The translations under genes were made by a program, and so were the position numbers. The notes below the pieces were generated by a model. The model was given only the letters and a program-made list of their open reading frames with translations. It was not told the DNA's origin and searched no databases. Source: Mucilaginibacter sp. (GTDB taxonomy: Bacteria; Bacteroidota; Bacteroidia; Sphingobacteriales; Sphingobacteriaceae). From it: a stretch of 64,000 nt of DNA. The DNA lies in assembly GCF_025359345.1 (NCBI RefSeq), contig NZ_JANYGQ010000036.1, positions 186,001-250,000 on the forward strand. Reading direction: 5' to 3'. This document shows positions 58,175 through 64,000 of the stretch, piece after piece. Position 1 is the first letter of the stretch; every line of letters starts with the position of its first letter.

Positions 58175-59155
58175 ATGAAAAATAAATTTTTAAAATATGC
58201 GTTTCTTGGCTGCTCGCTGATGCTTATTTTCAGCGCCTGCCGTAAGGACCCCTTTAGCGGGACAGAAACAAAGCAATCAGGCACTACGTTTGTTTATATA
58301 ACAGAAGCTGGCGGTAGTCCGTATTATCAATTTTTTGATGTATTTAGCGACGTTAAGCCTGTGGTACTTTTCACTGTTAGGCGTGATGCTTCCAGTAATT
58401 CTGATTTGCAGAAAGCTGTAACCGTTACCCTCACTGCTCAGCCTGATTCTACAGATAATTTAGGTTTGACACCTTTTACCAGCGATCTTTACACTACTCC
58501 GAGTGCTGCTGATCTTGCAGCGGGCGGTTTGTATTCAAGCTCGAAAGGTGTTACGGTTAGCGGCGATGGTTCCGTTATAACTTTAAATTTTGCGGCAGGC
58601 GAATTCATTAAGAATATAATTTTTAAGGTGGATGGTAGCAAACTCGACCTTTCAAATACTTACGGCTCGGTTTATAAAATTACCAGCATGAGCGCTTTCA
58701 AACAAAAAGCAAGTCTTGGCACAGTTGCGGCGGGTGTTGCTGTGAAAAATGCGTATGACGGTACTTATGCTCTTACCGGGACAGTTTTTCGGTTTGTAGC
58801 AGGCGGAGCTCCTGAAGATAATTCTAATGGTTTGAGTGGTTCTATTACTGCGGGTGTGACAAGCACAGTTATAACTAAAGGCCCCGTTAGTAATAACTTC
58901 AACATCGCTTGGGCAAACGGCGGTGGTGTAGGTGGTATTGATGGATTGTATTTTACTGTAGACCCGGCAACTAACAAAGTTACAGTGGCTTCAACAGGTA
59001 ATCCAAATTTGCACAATATTGATGGCATGGACAATTTTTACGATCCGGCTACCAAGACATTTACATTGAATTTTGCATGGTTCGGCGGAGCGCCGCCACC
59101 AGTAGGCTCGAGCAGGCAAGCACACGTGCAGCTTGCTTACTCAGGTCCAAGATAA
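58175..59155 (+). CDS. Surface lipoprotein of the Sus operon
   Basis: 326 residues. Lipobox ...LIFSACRKD near residue 21 places it on the outer membrane. An N-terminal beta-sandwich (about 30-150: TTFVYITEAGGSPYYQFFDV, VVLFTVRRDASSNSDLQKAV) resembles the DUF1735-type domain frequent in the third gene of sus-like operons; the C-terminal half is another beta-rich region (GLSGSITAGVTS, NPNLHNIDGMDNFYDPATKT). I infer a surface glycan- or peptide-binding helper. A strong terminator follows, closing the susC-susD-lipoprotein operon. Confidence 0.82.
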   Translation: MKNKFLKYAFLGCSLMLIFSACRKDPFSGTETKQSGTTFVYITEAGGSPYYQFFDVFSDVKPVVLFTVRRDASSNSDLQKAVTVTLTAQPDSTDNLGLTPFTSDLYTTPSAADLAAGGLYSSSKGVTVSGDGSVITLNFAAGEFIKNIIFKVDGSKLDLSNTYGSVYKITSMSAFKQKASLGTVAAGVAVKNAYDGTYALTGTVFRFVAGGAPEDNSNGLSGSITAGVTSTVITKGPVSNNFNIAWANGGGVGGIDGLYFTVDPATNKVTVASTGNPNLHNIDGMDNFYDPATKTFTLNFAWFGGAPPPVGSSRQAHVQLAYSGPR

Positions 59156-59173
59156 CAATTAGCATACTTTGCT

Positions 59174-59210
59174 TAAGCCGCCCCACTAAATTTGGGGCGG
59201 CTTTTTTTAT
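59174..59210 (+). terminator. Terminator of the Sus operon
   Basis: AAGCCGCCCCA (59174-59184) pairs with TGGGGCGGCTT (59192-59202) and is followed by TTTTTAT: a classic rho-independent terminator after the last gene. Confidence 0.88.
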
Positions 59211-59352
59211 GCCCTGCATTTAACTGTTCGTAGTACCGGTCGTTTACAACAATAGGCTCATTGTCAGCGTTTATAATTGGTACTGCCTGTTACAGCAACA
59301 TATAATTTGTAATTTTTTCGTATATTACCAATAACAAAATCAAACGCAATTA

Positions 59353-60333
59353 ATGAAAACAATCTGGGTGCTTTTTTTGACAGCTGTTATCAGCGTCAAT
59401 TCGTTTGGCCAAACAACCTCAATTAGTGGAACGGTAAAGGATGCGCAAGGTCAGCCTATTCCCCTGGCTTTTGTGCGCGACGTGCAACATTATTATGCAA
59501 CTTATGCCGACTCGGCAGGCTCGTTTCTGCTTAAAGCCGATCCTTCATCGGTGTTAGTTGCAATTGCCAACGGTTTTGCAGATACGCAGGTTAAAATAGA
59601 GAATAAAACCGTTGTGAATATAGTTATGCCGACAGGTACATCGTCGTCGGCAAATGCGGCAGGTAATTCCGCAGGTTTGGCTGGTCCGGAGACTGATGGC
59701 GGCGGTGGTGTGCCTTATTATCAAACCCTGATGACGCAAACCGGCTCAAGCACAGCCGTTGCCGCCGGGTTTGCGCACGAGCCTACAAGAGGCAGCCAGT
59801 TTTTGCTGCCGCATTGGGTACACGGTTTTGCCATTGGTATTAAAGATTCGCTTTGGTTTGATATTAATAATTTATATAATTACGACAAGGCCAGCGGCTC
59901 CCTGTTGTTTACTAAAGATATGAAGACGGTGATGCGGATTAATAAGCCGGGGATAAAATACTTTAGCCTTTTTAACGGCAAATTACTTCCTCTTACTTTT
60001 GAAAACGCCCCGGCAATAAGTAAAAAGCCTTACATCGAGGTGCTGTTAAATAACGCCAAATACAAAATATACAAGCAAACAGATAATAAGCTCGTTCAGG
60101 CCGATTTTAAAAGCGACGGGGTTATTACGTCAGGTAACAGGTACGATGAATATGTTGACTATGAGCATTATTATTTCGTTAAAGCGGGCGATAAGCCAAA
60201 GGGGATTTCTTTAAAGAAAAAGACGCTGAAAGAGTTGCTTGGCGGGGATGCCGACAAATTTATAGCCGCCCAGGGCGACCGGGATGTAGATGACGACTAC
60301 GTACGCGAACTTGGCTACAGCCTGGCCCAATAA
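59353..60333 (+). CDS. Exported protein with CarboxypepD-regulatory-like domain, tandem paralog 1
   Basis: 326 residues. Signal peptide MKTIWVLFLTAVISVNSFGQ. Residues about 22-95 form a carboxypeptidase-regulatory-like beta-sandwich (ISGTVKDAQGQPIPLAFVRD, VQHYYATYADSAGSFLLKAD, then VKIENKTVVNIVMP). A Gly/Ser linker (about 96-135) follows. The C-terminal half (about 136-326) is an uncharacterised conserved domain: EPTRGSQFLLPHWVHGFAIG, KDSLWFDINNLYNYDKASGS, KKPYIEVLLNNAKYKIYKQT, SGNRYDEYVDYEHYYFVKAG, DRDVDDDYVRELGYSL. It shares this layout with the next two genes. I recognise no function; export and the domain suggest a cell-envelope role. Separate promoter likely. Confidence 0.8.
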   Translation: MKTIWVLFLTAVISVNSFGQTTSISGTVKDAQGQPIPLAFVRDVQHYYATYADSAGSFLLKADPSSVLVAIANGFADTQVKIENKTVVNIVMPTGTSSSANAAGNSAGLAGPETDGGGGVPYYQTLMTQTGSSTAVAAGFAHEPTRGSQFLLPHWVHGFAIGIKDSLWFDINNLYNYDKASGSLLFTKDMKTVMRINKPGIKYFSLFNGKLLPLTFENAPAISKKPYIEVLLNNAKYKIYKQTDNKLVQADFKSDGVITSGNRYDEYVDYEHYYFVKAGDKPKGISLKKKTLKELLGGDADKFIAAQGDRDVDDDYVRELGYSLAQ

Positions 60334-60453
60334 TTTCGTTGTAACATTTTTTTTACCTTCAAACAACCCGGTTTATCTAAATGATGGGAACCGCACGTGC
60401 GTTCTGCAAAGAATATTTTTATCTTTAGGCCTTAAATCTTTTCAATATAAAAT

Positions 60454-61422
60454 ATGAAGACTATTACTACAAGCTTATTACTTATACTCACCAGCGCAGC
60501 TGCGTTTGCACAAACAATTGAAGTTAGGGGCACGGTGAACAATCAGAAAGGCCAGCCCGTTCCATATGCTTTTGTACGCGATGCACAGCATAATTATGCA
60601 ACCTTTGCCGATTCAACCGGTACATTTATGCTAAAAGCGGATCCGGCGTCGGCGCTGCAGGTGTCTGCCGGCAACTATAAGGAGACACAGGTAAAAATCG
60701 AGAATAAAACAAATGTTGCGGTGGTTTTGCCGGCCGATGCTCCACAAGGTGGCGTTGCATCTTTAAAATCGGTAAAAGCCGAGATAAATGACGAGTTTTT
60801 GCATCGCGGCCAATTGATGTTTGGGGGTGATGCAAGCCAACAGCAGGTTAAGTCCGGCTTTACGCAGGAGGCTACCAGGGGCAGTCGCTATTTGTTCCCT
60901 GATTGGATTCCCGGATTTGGCATAAACAAAGGAGACTCGCTTGTTGTTGAGAAAGCCAATATGTACAACTACGACAAAATAAGCGGCAACATCTTATACA
61001 CAAACGACGGTAAATCAATGGCCGCTGTTTCGAACAGCCAAATCAAGAGCTTTAGTTTGTTTGATAAAAGAGGACAGGCGCACGTTTACGAAAGCTCACC
61101 GGTTATAAAGGACAAGTTGTTTGTTGAAGTATTGTTGAGCACTCCTAAATATAAAATATACAAAAAGAGTGACTCAAAACTTAGCAGGGCTGATTTCCAT
61201 ACAGACGGCGTGCTTGAAATGGGGCATAGATATGACGAGTATGTGGATAATGACCGCTATTATTTTGTAGGGGCAGACGGTAAGGCGCAGTCCATTTCGC
61301 TTAAAAAAAGCACCTTAAAGAAACTTTTAGGCGGTGATGCCGATGCATTTATTGCATCACAAGGCTCGAAAGATGTTGATGACGATTATGTTAGGGAACT
61401 GGGTAATAGTTTAGCCAAATAA
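60454..61422 (+). CDS. Exported protein, tandem paralog 2
   Basis: 322 residues, same layout as its neighbours: signal peptide (MKTITTSLLLILTSAAAFAQ), N-terminal CarboxypepD-like domain (VNNQKGQPVPYAFVRDAQHN, then YATFADSTGTFMLK), a Gln-rich short linker, and the C-terminal domain (EATRGSRYLFPDWIPGFGIN, KGDSLVVEKANMYNYDKISG, YDEYVDNDRYYFVGADGKA, SKDVDDDYVRELGNSLAK). Much closer to paralog 3 than to paralog 1 in the N-terminal domain, with nearly identical 28-residue stretches. A double hairpin follows the gene. Confidence 0.82.
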   Translation: MKTITTSLLLILTSAAAFAQTIEVRGTVNNQKGQPVPYAFVRDAQHNYATFADSTGTFMLKADPASALQVSAGNYKETQVKIENKTNVAVVLPADAPQGGVASLKSVKAEINDEFLHRGQLMFGGDASQQQVKSGFTQEATRGSRYLFPDWIPGFGINKGDSLVVEKANMYNYDKISGNILYTNDGKSMAAVSNSQIKSFSLFDKRGQAHVYESSPVIKDKLFVEVLLSTPKYKIYKKSDSKLSRADFHTDGVLEMGHRYDEYVDNDRYYFVGADGKAQSISLKKSTLKKLLGGDADAFIASQGSKDVDDDYVRELGNSLAK

Positions 61423-61454
61423 ATTTCGGGAGAACCGAGCCAATGACTTTTAGT

Positions 61455-61512
61455 AAGCCGGACAAGTAGTCCGGCTGTAAACAGGCGGCCTTTAACAGGT
61501 CGCCTGTTTTTT
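61455..61512 (+). terminator. Double hairpin after paralog 2
   Basis: AGCCGGACAAGTAGTCCGGCT (61456-61476) is one stem-loop; ACAGGCGGCC (61480-61490) with GGTCGCCTGT (61498-61507) then TTTTT is a rho-independent terminator. Paralogs 2 and 3 are therefore probably transcribed separately. Confidence 0.8.
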
Positions 61513-61678
61513 GTAACAATTTTGCGATGATTGGGGACTGTTGTACAAGGGTTGACTAAGAAATTACGTTGTTTGGCGGTTTTTCGACTGATTGCCAACT
61601 GGTTGTTGTGCTAACAGTTTTTTTTTGGTAACTTAAAGGCCCCTGACGGAAAATTATTTAATCTTTTAGAAAATAAAA

Positions 61679-62707
61679 ATGAAAGCGATTATCACAACAA
61701 CAAGTTTACTGTTGGTTTTGGGCACGGTCGCCCTTGGCCAAACGGTTACGGTAAAAGGTACGGTAAATAACCAAAAGGGGCAGCCGATCCCTTATGCATT
61801 TGTAAGGGATGCACAACATAATTACGCAACATTTGCCGATTCGACAGGGGCGTTTAAAATTAAAGTCGACCCTTCGTCAACACTGTCGGTTGCGGCCAGT
61901 AATTATAAAGACACTGAGCTTAAGCTTGATAATAAAACAGATGTAAACATAGTGTTGAGCGAAGGCACTGATGACGGTAACGTTGCATCGCTTAAGTCGG
62001 GTGAGCAGGGCGGCAACTCAGAGTTTCTGCGGGCGAGGGATCAGGTAGTTAAGGGTTCCGGGGCGATATCGGCGAGAGCGGAATCTGGAAGGGAGGGAGG
62101 CGCCGGCGGGAGTGACGTTACCTTAGTAAAGGCTGGGTTTGTAGGTGAACCAACCAGGGGCAGCCGCTATTTGTATGAAGATTGGGTGCCGGGTTTTGGG
62201 ATTAATAAAGAAGATGGCCTTGTTGTTGAAAAAACCAACATGTATAACTATGATAAAATTGGCGGCGACATATTGTTTACCAACGATGGCAAATCAATGG
62301 CGAAAGTATCAACAAGCCAGCTAAAGAGCTTTACATTATATGATAAAAAGGGCCACGCCCACCTTTACGAAAATGCCCCGGAAATAAACGACAAGCCTTT
62401 TGTTGAAGTTTTGCTTAAAACCCCCAAATATATCATCTACAAAAGAGTAGATACCAAACTAAGCAAAGCCGACTATCATACTGATGGTGTGCTTGAAATG
62501 GGGCACAGGTATGATGAATACCAGGATATAGACCGTTATTTCTTTGTGAACACAGCCGAAAATAAGCCGCATAAAATATCCCTCAAAAAAAGTGTGCTTA
62601 AAAACCTGATGGGTGGCGATGCCGATGCATTTATTACAGCGCAAGGCTCACGGGATGTTGACGAGGAGTATGTTAAGGATTTAGGGGCGAGTTTGAATAA
62701 TAAGTAA
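61679..62707 (+). CDS. Exported protein, tandem paralog 3
   Basis: 342 residues with the same plan: signal peptide (MKAIITTTSLLLVLGTVALG), CarboxypepD-like domain (VNNQKGQPIPYAFVRDAQHN, then YATFADSTGAFKIK), a linker lengthened by a Gly/Ser/Arg-rich insert (about residues 112-148) that accounts for its greater length, and the conserved C-terminal domain (GEPTRGSRYLYEDWVPGFGI, NKEDGLVVEKTNMYNYDKIG, GHRYDEYQDIDRYFFV, SRDVDEEYVKDLGASL). No catalytic signature. Its terminator at 62729-62756 is clear. Confidence 0.82.
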   Translation: MKAIITTTSLLLVLGTVALGQTVTVKGTVNNQKGQPIPYAFVRDAQHNYATFADSTGAFKIKVDPSSTLSVAASNYKDTELKLDNKTDVNIVLSEGTDDGNVASLKSGEQGGNSEFLRARDQVVKGSGAISARAESGREGGAGGSDVTLVKAGFVGEPTRGSRYLYEDWVPGFGINKEDGLVVEKTNMYNYDKIGGDILFTNDGKSMAKVSTSQLKSFTLYDKKGHAHLYENAPEINDKPFVEVLLKTPKYIIYKRVDTKLSKADYHTDGVLEMGHRYDEYQDIDRYFFVNTAENKPHKISLKKSVLKNLMGGDADAFITAQGSRDVDEEYVKDLGASLNNK

Positions 62708-62728
62708 ACAGCTCTGAAATATAATAGA

Positions 62729-62756
62729 GAAGCCGGGCAAAAGTCCGGCTTCTTTG
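62729..62756. terminator. Terminator after paralog 3
   Basis: GAAGCCGGG (62729-62737) pairs with CCGGCTTC (62745-62752) around a short loop, followed by TTTG. It lies between paralog 3 (+) and the DoxX gene (-). Confidence 0.78.
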
Positions 62757-62773
62757 TTATTGATTAAGTTCAA

Positions 62774-63178
62774 TTATCGCTTATCAACGCTATATTTTCC
62801 AGGCCCTATAAAAAACAACCCGGCAAACGTAACGGCGTCCTCAATGGCGTGCGCTGCGTCGTCCAGTCCACCACTGTGCAGGTGCATAGCGATAGCTACA
62901 CAAAGGTTAATAACAAGCACCAGGCAAACCGGCCTGAAGGCGAGGCCTAAAATTAGCAGTACGCCACCAATGGTTTCTGTTAATGCTGCTGCAAGCCCCC
63001 AAACAATGGGCAGGAAGTGGATGCCGACATAGCCCATAGCGCCGCCAAGCTCTTTCCACATTTTGGGTCCACCCATAAGTTTGGGGTACCCGTGCCAGAT
63101 AAACATAAGGCCAAGGCCAAGCCTGATAACAAGCAGGCCGAAATCTTTGTATTTTGCTAATTTGCTGAATAGTGCCAT
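62774..63178 (-). CDS. DoxX family membrane protein
   Basis: 134 residues from the ATG at 63178 (MALFSKLAKYKDFGLLVIRL); the frame reaching 63247 lies outside the conserved part. Four transmembrane segments, the first ending in GLGLMFIWHGYPKLMGG, the DoxX signature with HGxxKL. Further segments at about 50-69 (VWGLAAALTETIGGVLLILG) and 75-93. DoxX proteins take part in respiratory or redox membrane complexes or oxidative-stress response; the partner is not in the window. Monocistronic. Confidence 0.9.
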   Translation of the reverse strand: MALFSKLAKYKDFGLLVIRLGLGLMFIWHGYPKLMGGPKMWKELGGAMGYVGIHFLPIVWGLAAALTETIGGVLLILGLAFRPVCLVLVINLCVAIAMHLHSGGLDDAAHAIEDAVTFAGLFFIGPGKYSVDKR

Positions 63179-63273
63179 TGATTGGAGATTAGGGATTAGT
63201 TTGATATAAGTTATTAACCAGTTTCTCAAAGAGTGAACATGGCGCAAGTTAAATGTTTATGAAAAATTTTATG

Positions 63274-64000
63274 CTAACTGTAAGAGATATTTGCCCCGCT
63301 TTTGGTGACGGACAGGTGCAATAGTTTGCCTAACACCAGGCTGCAGTTATCGGGCACATGCCCTGCGGGGAAATCAAAGCATACCGGGTAATCGTAGTCT
63401 TTTACCACTTCCATTACAATTTCGGGTACTGTTTGCCCAAAGGGGATATCGTTGTCCTTCACATCGGTAAAGCCGCCTACAATGAGGCCATTTAGCTTTG
63501 CCAGCTTACCCGCCCGCTTAAGGGCGCGCAGCATACGGTCGATGCTGTATAGATATTCGCTTACGTCTTCTATAAACAATATTTTGCCCGTATAATCCAT
63601 GTCTGAAACGGAACCGGATAACGAAAGCAGCAGCGATAAATTCCCGCCTATCAGCAATCCTTCGCCCTCGCCGTGCCGGTTTAAAGCATGTGGTTCAAGT
63701 TGGTAGCTTATTGCTTCACCGAACAAGGCCTTTCGTAACGTATCTAATGAACGTTTGGAAGCATCAGGGATGGTCATGGGCATTTGTCCGTGGATGCTAG
63801 GCGCATTAAAATTGGCAAACAAATGGGCGTGCAGCAAAGTGATATCGCTAAAACCGACCACCCATTTGGGGTGTGTAGCAAAGCGGCTAAAATCAACCAT
63901 ATCAATCATCCTAACCGTTCCATAACCGCCGCGGGCGGCAATGATGGCCTTTATGCTGTCGTCATCAATAAAACGCTGAAAATCCTTTGCCCTGAACTCG
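63274..64000 (-). CDS. LD-carboxypeptidase (peptidase S66), 5' end outside window
   Basis: 241 residues visible, open to the right edge. RGGYGTVRMID and then VGFSDIT carry the S66 nucleophile serine; the catalytic glutamate region is LFIEDVSEYLYSIDRML and the catalytic histidine lies in DFPAGHVPDNCSLVLGK near the C-terminus. LD-carboxypeptidases cut the L,D bond in murein tetrapeptides in the cytoplasm during peptidoglycan recycling. The internal ATG at 63909 is not the real start, since homologous sequence (ARGGYG) continues upstream of it to the edge. Confidence 0.93.
   Translation of the reverse strand, partial: EFRAKDFQRFIDDDSIKAIIAARGGYGTVRMIDMVDFSRFATHPKWVVGFSDITLLHAHLFANFNAPSIHGQMPMTIPDASKRSLDTLRKALFGEAISYQLEPHALNRHGEGEGLLIGGNLSLLLSLSGSVSDMDYTGKILFIEDVSEYLYSIDRMLRALKRAGKLAKLNGLIVGGFTDVKDNDIPFGQTVPEIVMEVVKDYDYPVCFDFPAGHVPDNCSLVLGKLLHLSVTKSGANISYS

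Noticed and set aside
1..64000. tRNA, rRNA, riboswitch, prophage or integrative element
   Set aside because: I saw no tRNA cloverleaf, rRNA stretch, integrase, phage structural gene or att-like direct repeats. A covariance-model scan would be needed to exclude small RNAs.

Overview
The window reads as chromosome of a Bacteroidota bacterium, most likely Sphingobacteriaceae close to Mucilaginibacter or Pedobacter. Support comes from a SusC/SusD pair with an accessory lipoprotein, a second TonB-dependent receptor, a split DsbD system, a CarB without its C-terminal regulatory domain, promoters of the Bacteroidota type (TTG about 20 nt before TAnnTTTG) rather than sigma-70 boxes, and intergenic spacers full of palindromic repeats. 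I see no tRNA, rRNA, CRISPR array or prophage. Both window edges cut a gene (an S51 peptidase on the left, an S66 LD-carboxypeptidase on the right).

Layout. 1-8 kb: S51 peptidase, a lemA-TPM-TPM operon, a small helical protein overlapping a Nudix hydrolase, an NHL-repeat lipoprotein and exported orphans. 8-20 kb: carB, a GNAT acetyltransferase, a PIG-L deacetylase fused to an amidotransferase-like domain, a GntR regulator convergent with a FAD oxidoreductase, a membrane zinc peptidase, and a YXWGXW-type exported protein with a 33-bp tandem repeat. 20-28 kb: apaG, dsbD plus two stand-alone DsbD N-terminal-domain proteins, birA divergent from rsfS-ftsH-LUD, and a metallophosphoesterase. 28-38 kb: a membrane protein/histidine kinase/response regulator operon whose last gene is fused in frame to a radical SAM enzyme, then recQ and an M14 metallopeptidase.

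38-43 kb is the accessory part: short AT-rich orphan genes, a RAYT (REP-associated tyrosine transposase) bracketed by double-hairpin REP units, and two truncated gene fragments whose broken 5' ends abut a REP unit exactly. 43-48 kb holds a MocR regulator divergent from an Old Yellow Enzyme, a DoxX-like membrane protein, and a phosphatase/lipid-kinase pair. 48-59 kb holds a TonB receptor, a PadR-PspC stress pair and the susC-susD-lipoprotein operon. 59-63 kb has three tandem paralogous exported proteins, then DoxX and LD-carboxypeptidase genes.

The most notable points are the response regulator-radical SAM fusion at 30622-32358, the RAYT/REP system with its vestiges and REP-fused gene fragments (11.5 and 39.5-41.3 kb), several unrelated families of palindromic intergenic elements, and the tandem triplication after the sus operon. 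All calls come from reading the sequence; family names rest on motif recognition, not database searches.
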